DNA of 64,000 nucleotides from Gonocerus acuteangulatus (taxonomy: Eukaryota > Arthropoda > Insecta > Hemiptera > Coreidae). Shown piece after piece: positions 52,641 through 64,000 of this stretch (its first letter is position 1; the number at the start of each line of letters is the position of its first letter). Location: positions 33,130,203 to 33,194,202 of the forward strand of contig OX328124.1 in assembly GCA_946811695.1 (NCBI GenBank), read 5' to 3'. The notes under the pieces are model-generated. The model had not been told where the DNA came from. It saw only the letters and a list, made by a program, of their open reading frames with translations, and searched no databases. The translations under genes were made by a program, and so were the position numbers.

Positions 52641-54600
52641 ATTTTAATTCTTTGGTTGATTTTGGGGTAAAATTATTTCTGCTGATAAACGAATCTCAAG
52701 GCAGATATTTTCCGAACCCGCTCCCGAAGTGAACTTCTCGAAAAGCCCCTCAGAGGAATGGATATTCCGCTAGCTTGAATCGATACCAAGGGATTTGCGG
52801 GATATTTTTCTTACTTAGGCCTACGACAGAATGATAGGCGGTGCTGTTTGGGGGGAAGGGGGGGGGTGTCGGCCCTACGCTACTAGATAAGGACGAAGTG
52901 AGGGGGGGTGTTAGTGAGGGGATCGAAGCCTGCTGAGCATGCGCCGAACACCCCCTCTTCTCTCCGACGATCTAGTACCTACCCTGGAAGGATAGTTATG
53001 TGATGAGAGGGATCGGGTCAAGGGCACCATTCTCCTCATGTGAGTATATGTGCTGGTAGATTAGGCACCACATGTAGCATAGTCCGAGAATCTAGCCTAC
53101 GTTTGATGTCCAACGTTCTACGTAGAGTTTAGCCTTCATCTTGTTTTCGGCACAGTAGCCTAGTAACCTTTACCCAATCGCTAGCCCTATCTACGGCTCC
53201 ACGTTTTTCAGGCATAACCCATCTACTATAATCCCTTACAGCTCACCAAAACATTTTAAAAACTAGGATTATATTCCCTTCATTAATATAAATATATCAA
53301 TAATATATTTTGAGAGGTTCTCACAATACTTTGGAATCATTCTGCGATTTTTCAACTCACCCCACTTTCAGATTAAATATCTAAATAATTTAAGTAATTG
53401 TAATTTAAAAGATTTAAATAATTGAGAGGTCTATATGGAAAAGTCAGCTTTAAGACAAAATGATAATAGATTAAATAAATTAAAACAATCACAAATGGAG
53501 AATGTAGATATAATTTTACAAAAATAGAAGCTTCATGTGACTCATAAAAATAATATTAGAATAATTAACGATACTGAAAGGCATCTATTTCATATTTTCA
53601 CTTTTGTTTCACATAATTTTAATTGAAGTACCTATAACAAAATATACCTAATAAAATTACGTTAAACTAACTACAAATCCCTTCAGTGCTGTAAAAATGA
53701 ATATAATGGATAAAAAATAGATTGGTAAAATAATTAAAAAGAACTAGCCATAGATAAAGCTTTCTCTTAAGTAGGAACCCTTAATTTATAAAATATTTGG
53801 TTTATGCATTGACAATATTTGCAATAAAATAAGATTTTTTACTCTTAAGACTTATTATACAGTTCTAAAAATTAAAATAGAATACCTATCTCACTTTTAT
53901 TACTTTTCAAGGAATAAAAAGAATTTCGAGGTTATCTAAAATATTCTGCAGAGACAAGAGATTGATATTTAAAGATATTAAATCTCTTTAACTTTATTAA
54001 ATCTCTAAAACAAATCTTTCAACTTATGTGTTAATAAAAACCACGATATTTTTTAACTCGACCATTTTTATAAATTTAAATCGTTAATTTTACACTTAAA
54101 ATGGAAATTAACTGTATCCTTATAAAACAAAATTAAAGTTCTTTTAAATTAAATGAAAATTTCGTATTATACAAATCCTTCAACCCCCTTATAAAGGACA
54201 TTGCATGAAGTTAGAAACCCAAAATGTAATCAGCAGAAATAATAACAATTTCTGTAAATAATTCATATAATAGTAACAATTTTGGGCTAATTCGAAACAC
54301 CAAAATTGTTAAGGATGAAATAATTGATGTGCAAGATTCGTATTAGAATTTTCTGGGCTTTAAAATTCCACTTTTTCTGTGGATCTATTTTCTTCTCTCT
54401 TTTCTGGCACCTAGATGTAAATACTGCACGTGGACAGCTTTTATGTTTTTAATTTTAGAAATTTCTCAAGATGATTTCTAGAGTCTCAAATTTTTTCTAG
54501 TCGATTTGAACGTTTTTTTTTTCTACTTTTATAAGCAAAAAATATACGATTTGTTTTTTGTATTTGTATTTCGCTTCGCCTATCCCCTTGCCCCGTTTGT
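52641..54600. other. no recognised gene
   Basis: 52740-53200 is GC-richer with long G and C runs. 53200-54480 is very AT-rich. No frame or repeat recognised. Confidence 0.4.
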
Positions 54601-54615
54601 GAGCGGCCCCGGTAG

Positions 54616-54820
54616 AGTGTGTTGTTTGTCCCTAGACCACTAGCTCTGTCTAAGAGATGTCTGTCTGTCTGTTTGCTGGTGCGGATGTGCTGTTCCTCTA
54701 CAGAGGCTAGGAGTGCCCGAGAGATTTCGGCCAAGAGCGCGCTAAGGACCGGCGCCCTGGCCGAAGCCACCCAAGATGCAGACACATCCACTCCGACGAC
54801 TTCATCTACAGTTATGACAG
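54616..54820 (+). other. candidate exon (weak)
   Basis: An open, GC-rich block in AT-rich surroundings, ending in a strong-looking donor (gacag/gtaaag at 54820/54821). A pyrimidine-rich acceptor-like string (gttgtttgtccctag) ends at about 54634. The peptide includes EARSAREISAKSALRTGALA and a Ser/Thr-rich end. No family recognised and no start codon context. It could equally be a GC-rich repeat remnant; the opposite strand is also open. Confidence 0.2.
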
Positions 54821-55097
54821 GTAAAGAATAATAATAAATCAAATACTTATGAAAAGCATATGCTATTTCTTGAAAATGTTATAGTTACATCGTAAAAAAA
54901 CATCAACACACCTGAAACCTACCCGAAGACTTAATACGGTCGTTTAAACGTATCTAAAAAGAACCTTGTACTATCGGCAAGCCTCTCAGCGTGAATTACG
55001 TTCAGTTTTGTCTTAAATTTTCGAATATAGATCGACCAATTAATACCCTCGAGTTAAGTTTTTTTCATCTCCGACACCAAATGCATTCAAATTAAAT

Positions 55098-55280
55098 TTA
55101 CGCCTAATAACTCGAATTAGACATACACTACTAACCCATTTTCTCTTTATAACAACACAAGACATATTACACTGTACACAATACAATACAACATTATCTA
55201 CAGGGAACTTATTAGCCAACTGTAGAAAAGGATGAAACTTGAACGTTACACTGGATATGTATCTACACACTACACACGTT
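55098..55280 (+). pseudogene. LINE ORF2 C-terminal remnant, decayed
   Basis: Plus codons RLITRIRHTLLTHFLFITTQ, DILHCTQYNTTLSTGNLLAN, CRKG, stop. RIRHTLLTH aligns with RIGHTLLTH of the 36464 copy, and C-x-x-Y replaces C-x-x-C. Heavily mutated. Confidence 0.65.
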
Positions 55281-55289
55281 ATGCGCAAT

Positions 55290-57829
55290 ACAATCTTATA
55301 CGAATTACATCAAACAACTGGGCTTATTATTATTAAGGAGTTTATATGCACAAAGATATCCGAAAAAGAGCCCCAATTTTCATTTTTTATAACATTTATC
55401 GAAGTTTTACTTTGAATTTTATGGTGTCTCCTTTTCCATTTTTCGTGCCCTTTTTTAAATTTGATTTATTATTTACGTTTTAATTAAACCTTTACATTTT
55501 AAGCTCTATACTTTTAATGGAAAGTCTTCATTTCGCTTGGAACCTACTGGTTTAATTGAGCGAATCGCTCAAATTACCATATTGAAAACATAGTCGTAAT
55601 AACAATTCTACTTCACTTTTTATTTTTTATTTTATTTAATTATGTTGATTTTAATTTTTCATCCTTCTTTTTTTTATGATTACTTCCTGTTAAAGATTTC
55701 GCTGGTTATGTCATCAGATTTGTTTGAGCCTTAGTATAACACCTGTACACATCACATTACGACTTTCCTGTTTGTACCAACATATGAAATTTGGTGATAT
55801 AAAGTATTTTCAATACAAAAACGCACTGTTTCTTAACTCAACTATTTTCATAAATTTAAAAAGTGAGTGGTTAATTTTTTTGCCCGAAAATTGCTATGGA
55901 CGTTTGCTCCAATAAAAAAATCGAGATATATAACTATATGAAACTTTTGTATAACAAAATGAAATAAAACGATTAAAATTGAGACCGTCCTTTGATAATA
56001 ATTCAAGGGCTGATATATTTCATTAAAGTAAAGGCGACTCCTTCAATGTCCTGATGAATGTTACCATGATCATCACTTGCTGATGACTACCGCGAATAAT
56101 TCATTTATTGATTTCGGCGAATATTCTGAAGACTTTGGAGGAGAAGTTCTAAATCCATTGGAGCTAAAATATTAAAATAAAATATATACAAAGTAAATCG
56201 AAATAATAAGTGTCATCGCACAATATTTACCTGTTATTAAAAGCATACTAATCATCCACACAGTCTAGCTCAAATCCTGGTTAGTATTAACATTACTTTG
56301 GCCACACACTAAGACCGATTTTGCACGAGCTCTTCATGAGTGGCGTTTGAACGATTTTGAAGCGATGCCGTTTTCATTGCTTCTATAAAGAGTGTTACCA
56401 ATCTAGCTCAGTGGAAATATGAATCCAGTGCAAATACGTTTTGCTTTATGTCTATTACAAATATTTTCCGAGAAAGCAACTCACCAATGAAAAACCTGAA
56501 AGGGCTTTGGTGGGCACATACCATTCTTTAGGTAGCTTTCAAAGACATTTAGTAATCTCAGAAAACATACTGAAAAATTTTATTGAGGCAACTACTCCAA
56601 ACTGATATTACGGAGGGTTCTAATTAACTGGCCAGATTGCGCAACGTTGCAAGCACTAGCGCCTCTAAGGCTACTTTCGGCGTTGGAAGCGCTGACTCCG
56701 GACTAAAGTTTATTTCAAACGTGTCACTAAAGCTCGTGTAGAATAGGCCAGCGGGTAGATTACCAATGAATGTGTGAATATTTCGTCTTGCTTGCGTTCA
56801 AGCGCCACGCTTCACGCGCTTGTTTATAATTTATTTAATACTGACATCATTACTTTAATATACTTGAAGATTTTATGGCTATGAGTGACAATTTTAAAAC
56901 GCTGCTTTTCTGCAGGAACTAGTAGCCGTGGTTCAGAAAGGGTATGGCATTTTCATTTCAGAAAAAAATATCGATACTTATCCACTCGACCTTTAAGTAG
57001 CTGATATGAAATTAGATCTTCCCACTTTCGAAGGCTTTAAAAGTTATTTCTTACAAAACTGAAACATATTGATTGATATTTCTGTTATCAATGACGGCAA
57101 GTAAATGAAGGTCACTCCAATCACGAGGCTTTATTCCCTCTTCAAGTTGCCTTTATTCGATCATCATGTGATTGTATTAATGATTATTTTATCGTTATTT
57201 TACCTAAAAGTAATATACAGTTTTGTTTCTTTTTTTCATTGTAACATGTTCCATAAAAAAGACTGGTCTTTAATTTTATAATTTGAAATGAAATCAGTAT
57301 ATTGCCACAAAAAGAAAAGGCCTTTATAATTATGTTTATCTGAGGTATGTTATGATTCTGTCTCTGATGATCTCATACGTGTTGTTTGGGATGTTTCAAA
57401 CAATGGGTCTGGTACGTTATGTGAGGATATGTTTCATTGCCAAATCAGCATTACAAACTTTCGCATGAACGTTTCTCCTTTTTTGTAATTAGGTACTGAT
57501 TTATAATGCCTCTACAAGTTGACTTAATAAAATCTTTTTGCTTCCATGGGCTCGATAATTGTATAGTCAATCTTGGATAAAATATTTTCTTGTACATGAC
57601 TGTAATCCGAAAATTATTCCGATGACACATCATGTGGGTTAGATCCTTTCTCGATTAGTGCATATCGTGCGTGTTGTATCCAATCAAATTTTTCCTTTGT
57701 CCTTCTTGGCAGGGGACCTTGTTACATTTTTGTTTGGAGAATACATTCTTTTTAGTTATTTTGTGAGTAAAGGGTGAAATTTTCATCAGTCAACAATTCC
57801 TTAGAATTTGTGTGCTCAATGAGTCTGTA
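55290..57829. other. no recognised feature
   Basis: Longest apparently unique stretch. AT-rich, with no frame of known family. 56600-56760 is a little GC-richer. Confidence 0.4.
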
Positions 57830-58090
57830 CAGCAATGTAGCTATTCAGGATGCATTCATGACAAATTTTTTGAAAAATGTCTTATAGATTCATAGATCCT
57901 AACTAGCAGATACCAGAAATGTCCGTGGGTAAAATTTATATAAATCGACATGCAAATCAGTTGATAGAATAGCGGTCACTATTTTTAATCCACGAAACTT
58001 GGTATATAGCATGCTCTTAGTAAACGGTTGAAAGATTTAACCAGCAAAATCGGTCCATCGTGGAAGGGTGGATTCTTCAAAAATCATTTA
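57830..58090 (-). mobile_element. family E fragment, decayed
   Basis: gtagctattcaggatgcatt, catagatcctaactagcaga and cacgaaacttggtatatagc match the inverse of 46880-47150 with many substitutions. The AT tract is not expanded. Confidence 0.65.
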
Positions 58091-59330
58091 TATGCCTCTA
58101 TCGGTCGAAAATCTATACTTATTATATTGTCATTATGTATTTTAGTCACGTTCCTGAGTAATGAGAAGCGAGTTGACGAGGAATGGGCTTACTTTAAGTA
58201 GATCCTGGAGGACGGACTCTTTTTTATGAAAAAGGCACTATGTATAATAAATATATATTTTACAATTGGTCATTAGTGAATTATTTGATGGCGATAGCCG
58301 GATATATATTGAATGATCTATAAGACAAGATAATAAGCGTGAAAAGGATTTGTATGCAAATTAGATAGTTGTTGGTAAGGATTTAGGTGTTGGGTGGTCT
58401 AGGAAGGTCGATATACATCACCAAATCAAACACAGTACTCTTAGGGTCACTTGGAAAATATGCTACTTCTCAGTAGATATGCACTAGAAGGTTCGAAGTG
58501 GGTTTGGAATTCATTATTTATTATTAAGACAAATCTTCTAATTCAATCTCGCAAGCTTGTTGAGACTGCACAGTCCAGTTATTGTGGATCCACTGAATGT
58601 GAAACAAATATCCTCTTGTCCACACACATCAGACCTGGCCTGCACAGTCCAGGCCTCATGTGATCTGTACAGTTAATTGTTTCGTTTTTTTTTTTTTCAT
58701 ACTACTTCGATGGACCGTAAAGTTGAACTCTGGCCTCAATTCTGTCTCGTAGGTACACGATGAGGAACACCTTAATATTTGGACTGCGCGGTCCAATCTT
58801 GAGATATTCCTCACCGTGTTTGGGATTCTAACCATAAGATAATAAGAATGAGAAGAAATCGTTGAGCATTGAGATTACGTAGGTGTAGACAGTCCGGGTT
58901 CGATCGTAAGGTAAATTGAGGCGTTGTGGATACGAAGGGCGAACTCAACAAAGGTAGTTTTCAGGAAAATGCTTTTGAATATTTTTTCCTTAAGGGAGAA
59001 CTCCACTAGAGAATATTCCAAACATTTTTTTTGTTCCTGGATGTCTCATTGCTCAAATAATATTATAATTGATCAGGAATTAGTTTAAACTTCACTTTCA
59101 ACAAAAAGAGCATTTTATTTATATCTCTGACCGGTAGTGGAGTGTTGAGTTTTCCTTGCGCATCCGCCTTCCTGTGGCAGTTTCCAGCTAGCTTATTCTC
59201 ATTCTCTGTGTATTTTGAGAGAACAGGAAGATTCCCTGAAGCGTCCAGATTCGGATGGCAGGGAAAAAAATGATTCACAGAATGTTAGGTTTACCCTTCG
59301 GATCCGCAATACCTCAATTGAACTACATAT
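58091..59330. other. no recognised feature
   Basis: Short inverse pieces around gactgcacagtcca (58564) and ggactgcgcggtcca (58780). No gene. Confidence 0.35.
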
Positions 59331-59334
59331 TATA

Positions 59335-59405
59335 ATAAAGTGTGTTATATGTTCGCCAGCGATTCCGCTTGACATTCAAGCCTTCATCAGGGCAATGGAG
59401 GAGAG
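59335..59405 (-). repeat. type II hammerhead-like terminus, decayed
   Basis: Minus: CTGATGA, A, GGCTTGAA…TCAAGC stem, GGAATC in place of the GAAAC. Confidence 0.5.
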
Positions 59406-59464
59406 CAAGAAGTTTTCCATGTCTTGGATGCTACATAATAGAATATAATATGGTTTCCACGAGT

Positions 59465-59781
59465 AGTCAGGGTAGTTGGGATTCGGCTAAGAAAAAAAAT
59501 CAGATATTTCTAAAAATCCATACTTAGAACGTTTCGGCATGATCTTTAGCAGGTTTCTTCAGAAATGAATGCCTAGGGGATGGAGGAAGAAAAACATAGC
59601 AATTAAATGACCATGGTGACAATATTCCCTAGGAATTCATTGCTATAGAAGGCTGCTGAACGTAGATTTTTGCGAATATCTGATTGTTAAGATTCTTAAT
59701 AAGCATGCCAAAATATTGAATATATAGATTTTCACGAAAATCTGAGTATTGTTCCTAGCCGAATCCCAACTATCCCTGACT
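59465..59781. mobile_element. foldback with agtcagggtagttggg ends
   Basis: The left end agtcagggtagttgggattc, ggcta is inverse to tagccgaatcccaactatcc, ctgact. The minus strand near 59530-59560 carries CTGAAGA … GCCGAAACGTT with a poor stem. Same element family as 48941-49318. Confidence 0.75.
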
Positions 59782-59955
59782 TATCATCCCCTGAACGGCT
59801 AACGGTCTGCATTTTGGGTCAGAATTTGAATAACTTATAGTTCATTAAGAGGTAAACAAATTAAGAAGATTGCAATGTCAAAACATATTCCTGGCTAAGG
59901 AAAACGTTACCAAATAAGAGACCCCCGTTGATAGAAATGCCCGAAGCCCTCAATT

Positions 59956-59956
<1 letters not shown>

Positions 59957-60006
<50 letters not shown>
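59957..60006. repeat. poly(T) tract
   Basis: About 50 T. Confidence 0.9.
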
Positions 60007-60073
60007 CATAAGGCAAATTCAACCACACGGGTCATTGTTGCCTTCTGAAATTTAAACCCTTATATTATATTAT

Positions 60074-60309
60074 ACTAGCTGTTACCCGGCGTGCCATGCT
60101 ACACCTACTTTCTGCATAAAGAAGAGCCCCAAAATAATTAGAAACCAAAAGAGTATTATTAAAATCTAATAACCCAAACCTTTAACTGTTTCGAACCCGT
60201 GACCTCCCAACTTTGAGTCCGAGACGACTTTGACCTAACCTAAAACACCCCCGTATCAAGACATACATTTATGCCCAGTTTGGTGAAAATCGGTCTAACG
60301 GAGTAGATT

Positions 60310-60356
<47 letters not shown>

Positions 60357-61201
60357 ATACAGACTGCAGCTGGTAGACGTTTTTGACTTGTCCAATAACA
60401 AACCCCTGATCAAGACCAACCTGTGTGCCCAGTTTGATCAAAACATATAGAAAGGTTTTGATTTTATAGGGAACAAACATACAGACAGACAGCTGGTAGA
60501 GGTTTTTGACCTAGCTTACGGCACTCTCCAGATTAGGATCTACCTGTGTACAGAGTTTAGTCAAAATCGGAAGAACGGCGTGGATTTGTATGAGGTACAA
60601 ACTTACTGACAGACAGCCGGTAAACGTTTTTGACTTAGCCTACACTCCCCAGATTAAGATCTACATGTGTACCGAGTTTAGTTGATATCGGACGAACGGT
60701 GTGGATTTGTATAAGGGACAAACATAATCGAACGAACGGTGTGGATTTGTATAAGGGACAAACATACAGACAGACAGTTATAAGACGTTTTTGACTTAGC
60801 CTACGACACTCCCCAGATTAAGATCTACATGCGTACGGAGTTTAGTCGAAATCGAACGAACGGTGTGGATTTGTATATGGGACGAACATACAGACAGACA
60901 GTTATAAGACGTTTTTGACTTAGCCTAAGACACTCCCCAGATTATGACCTACATGTGTACCGAGTTTAGTCAAAATCGGACGAACGGTGCGGAGACGGTA
61001 TCAAGTTTATTCAAAATCGGACGAACTGTGCGGAGTTGTATAAGGCACAAAAATACAGACAGACAGCTGGTAGATTTTTTGGGCTTAGCCTAGGAGATTT
61101 CCCGTATCAAGACCTACCTATCTGCCAAGTTTGGTACAAATCGGTCAAACGGTGTGGATTTGTATAAGGAACAAACAAACAGAAAAACAGACAGACACGT
61201 G

Positions 61202-61206
<5 letters not shown>
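60074..61206 (+). mobile_element. family R element, copy 2
   Basis: Matches copy 1 (19089-20092) along its whole length, including the internal A tract and the accidental-looking doublet cataatcgaacgaacgg between modules. One extra module is present here. Ends acgtgatttttat and an AT tract. Confidence 0.8.

Positions 61207-61252
<46 letters not shown>
61207..61252. repeat. (AT)n microsatellite
   Basis: AT tract at the end of R copy 2. Confidence 0.95.
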
Positions 61253-61255
<3 letters not shown>

Positions 61256-61415
61256 CTGAAATTGTTGCCTAAGTAAATCAAAATGTATTAGAGGAAAAAA
61301 TAATTATGAGAAAAAAAGTCGTTGAAAGCAAAATACACTAATATTGAAACTATTGATCTGAAATGTTTTATATTTTAAAATTTAATTATTATTTTTTTTT
61401 GTAAATAATTGCTTA

Positions 61416-61720
61416 TTATATTTTATTAAATAGCTCAGTGGCTCTCAAAAAACTCAACACTCTCTGGCTTGATTCATGGTCGTCTCCAAGTATATCCCAG
61501 AGAGGACCATGAATGTCCATTTGGTTCCGAGCGGATTTGTGGGCTCTGCATTCAGTAAAAATGTGTTTGATAGCCTTAATTCTCTTTTAAATAAATATGC
61601 ACGAGTGAGATTAGTGTGTCCAATTCTAATCCTCAACAGAACCACCTCATCTCGCCTAGTGTCTTGAGATGAGGTTTTCCATGCCGAGGTAGTGGATGCC
61701 TCAATTGGTTTAATGATCAC
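61416..61720 (-). pseudogene. I/Jockey-group LINE C terminus, frameshifted
   Basis: Minus codons TRRDEVVLLRIRIGHTNLTR, AYLFKRE, then, after a frame change, KHIFTECRAHKSARNQMDIH, GPLWDILGDD, and FLRATELFNKI before TAA. The first Cys pair is lost in the break; H-I-F-T-E-C remains. A different sub-lineage from 36464, since it has the A-R-x-x-x-x-I-H-G-x-L-x-x-I-L-G-D-D tail. Confidence 0.8.
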
Positions 61721-61782
61721 TTAAGAACATTCTGTGAGGACTACTGAATAATAAGAATAGGACATAACCAAGAATGGAATTG

Positions 61783-61786
<4 letters not shown>

Positions 61787-61843
<57 letters not shown>
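61787..61843. repeat. (AT)n microsatellite
   Basis: AT tract. Confidence 0.95.
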
Positions 61844-61844
<1 letters not shown>

Positions 61845-62709
61845 CCGAGAGCTTATATTCGGATTATCAATAAGAGTTTAGTTAGAAGCATAGGAGTAAG
61901 AGGTGGGGCTGGTGAAAGGACCTCCATATCAAAAAAGAAAAAATATGTCGGACAGCTCTTGACTGTGCCCCCCTCAGATTTCTCCCGAGGTAAAAGGTGT
62001 TCCGAAAGGGAGCGCACTAGGCACCTTGCTCATATGTTTAATAAAGATAGAGACAGGGATTAGAAGCTACTGGAGAAGGGGGGGGGGGGTAGAAGCTACT
62101 GAGGCAGTATGGCTTGGTCTACTTGATTTTATTTAGATTGAAAATAATATTTATTTACTTTTGTAGTTCAGAACCGAAGACGATCAACTGCATTATACCC
62201 GATAAACAGCGCATATATAAAAAGTATGGGGGCAAGTTTAGCTTATGTTCACCAACTAGTGCCGTCGTTTAATGGTCGTAGTTGGGGTTCCAAACCCTAA
62301 GTGCAACCAGTATTTAATGGGTTCCTAAAAAGGCGATTATCAGGAGGAGATTAAAAAAATATATTGTAATAAATAAGTTTTACTTTTAGTTCACTACTGC
62401 TTAAGGCATCGACGTTTTAATCAATAGACCCCTGTGCAAATGTTGGCTCCAAAAAGATCCCTTCCCAAATGTAAAATAAAGAGTTCTCAAAACGCAACGG
62501 AAGGAAGTTGTTCTTAAAGGACGAGCTTAAATTTAAAGGTTCCTCTTCTAATCCATTTCCTCATTGGAGGATTTCCTGAATAGTTCGCCACAATTGCAGT
62601 TATTCTATGCTCCGTTACATTGTTACAAGTAGTGCCATAGGTTTAGAGTTCAAAGTTTACAATTCGATTCTTTCTGTTGACGTGAATCCGTAAGTAGTGT
62701 TATTTCAAG
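61844..62709. other. no recognised feature
   Basis: Mixed composition with a G run at 62080. No gene or repeat recognised. Confidence 0.35.
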
Positions 62710-63054
62710 AAGTGAAGGAATAGGTGGATTTCCGCTAAGAAAACCAGTCAGATCTTCGGAAAAAATCTATTATTTAGACGTTTCGGCGTAAGAAACAATC
62801 AAAAGAGCAAACAATATATTATTAAACAATTAAATACTGTTTTATTTAAATTTTAACGTCCATTAATACTGTTTTCTATTGAGAGGATATCATTGATCGT
62901 TGGGATTGTGAAGGTCAGAGTTCGGTCTAGTGGTATCTTAACAAAACTGCATTATTTATTAAAAAAATATTTTTTATTTTTGCGAACGTTTCGGTTTTAA
63001 ATTCAATCCTTCGTCAGGGTTTCAATCAAAGAAGAACCGAGCTAATACATACTA

Positions 63055-63106
<52 letters not shown>

Positions 63107-63605
63107 TCCTTTTATTCCGTCTTTATATAAATTAGTATAAATTCTCTTCATTCTTGTTTAAAGCCCTAATGAAGGCTTGAATTTCAAGCCAAAAAGTTGT
63201 CAAAAATAAAACTCACGTTTTGAGTAAAATTAGTATTTGTATAAATAAAGGCATGAAAGTGAGAAACGTATTGGTAATGGTGTTTCCCATGGCGAACTTG
63301 GAGGTGGAGGGAGTCATTTCCGCTTAGAATATTATCGGTTTTCTGTTTGGGCGCCTCTTAATCTTCCTTCTCTTTGAGATGTTACTTTATATTTTTTCAT
63401 GAAAGATCAAACTTACCAATAACTGCTTCTACTTCATTGCTAAAGAGTCAAAGGATATGAACGGAGCCGCGATAAGATGACGTGGTTCCTGCGAGTCGGA
63501 AATTTTTAAAATATTGTTTTGAATTTTCACCTGTTAATTCTCTATATTTACTTTTCAACTGAAGAGTGCTGTTTTCTTAGCCGAAACCTTGACTTCCCAT
63601 CACCC
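62710..63605. mobile_element. nested foldback, type II hammerhead-like ends
   Basis: Outer pieces: 62715-62790 (ggatttccgctaagaaaac, gacgtttcggc) and 63575-63605 (cttagccgaaaccttgac), similar to the 59465 family. Inner pieces: minus 62988-63019 (CTGACGA … CCGAAACGTTCGC) and plus 63166-63195 (CTAATGA, A, GGCTTGAA/TTCAAGCC, AAAAAG) around an (AT)n tract. A Y segment lies at 63300-63500. Confidence 0.5.
63058..63104. repeat. (AT)n microsatellite
   Basis: AT tract between the two inner arms. Confidence 0.95.
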
Positions 63606-64000
63606 CAACTATTTATTTATTGAGTGTTCCATTTCTTTGGCGATAACGTAACAATCAGTTACTTCTGAAGTTGGTCTCACTAGAATACCAGCTTGCATGT
63701 ATATGTAAGTGTAAGAGTTAAGGTAGTTGGTAAATGTAAATATGTGGGCAAATGTTAATATTCGTGGAAACGTATTGTTTTTAAGAAAACAGTGCTTGAG
63801 GTCATCAAGTAAGTTCGTACCGTCCTGTGTTTCTGACGTCTGTCTGTACAGTGTTTACATACTAGCTATGATTGTCTAAGAGTTCTTGCATATCATACGG
63901 CGGATTAATACAAGTTCGCAGTTACATATGTCACATATTGGTCTGTTACGTCTTTTCATTAAGAATTCGTGTTAGTCAAGTTTGTCAAATTCGTAGACAC
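63606..64000. other. no recognised feature
   Basis: Unique-looking DNA to the window end. Confidence 0.35.

Overview
The window looks like a gene-poor, repeat-saturated stretch of an AT-rich animal genome. The organism is probably an arthropod, perhaps an insect. The clues are I/Jockey-type and RTE-type LINE remnants, Penelope-like element (PLE) remnants, tRNA-derived SINEs, and 5S rRNA-derived SINEs whose 5S head reads like an arthropod 5S gene. I cannot name the species. I found no convincing host protein-coding gene and no true tRNA or rRNA gene. The single weak candidate is one open, relatively GC-rich block ending in a good splice donor near 54.6-54.8 kb. Most long reading frames are low-complexity (CT, AT) or repeat-derived.

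Layout. 0-5.5 kb: an old dispersed repeat (family X) split by a tRNA-SINE with a 13-bp target duplication, a decayed 5S-SINE, and LINE ends of two clades. 6.3-7.7 kb: a 65-bp minisatellite split by a 5'-truncated LINE with an 8-bp target duplication. 8-15 kb: short tandem repeats, a PLE foldback with a hammerhead-like motif, MITE-like foldbacks and SINEs. 15.3-16.5 kb: first copy of a ~1.1-kb element (family E) with 12-bp inverted termini. 19-21.6 kb: a family R element, a PLE 3' end with GIY-YIG endonuclease residue, a SINE and a foldback DNA element. 23.4-24.1 kb: a CT-rich satellite. 25-31 kb: PLE inverted pairs, nested LINE/SINE insertions and a hairpin satellite. 33.2-34.5 kb: a foldback element carrying a 31-bp minisatellite. 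36-39 kb: a large inverted repeat, a LINE end, a palindromic MITE and a family E copy. 40-43 kb: a decayed tandem array with a full-length 5S-SINE and a MITE inserted. 43.5-47.2 kb: more E copies and SINEs. 48-52.7 kb: foldbacks with hammerhead-like cores and a PLE end that still reads as GIY-YIG endonuclease. 53-59 kb: mostly featureless AT-rich DNA. 59-63.6 kb: foldbacks, a second full R copy and a LINE end.

Most interesting system: PLE termini repeatedly carry a compact hammerhead-ribozyme-like motif. In order it has a 4-bp stem I, CTGAAGA, a perfect stem II, GAAA, and a self-complementary ACATGT stem III. Two identical 40-nt copies and several decayed ones occur. The PLE ends tend to lie head to head as foldbacks, and one such junction has been amplified into a hairpin satellite. 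Also notable: SINEs with three different pol III heads (two tRNA types and 5S rRNA) share one related body and tail, and a 31-bp minisatellite appears to have grown out of a transposon's terminal inverted repeat.
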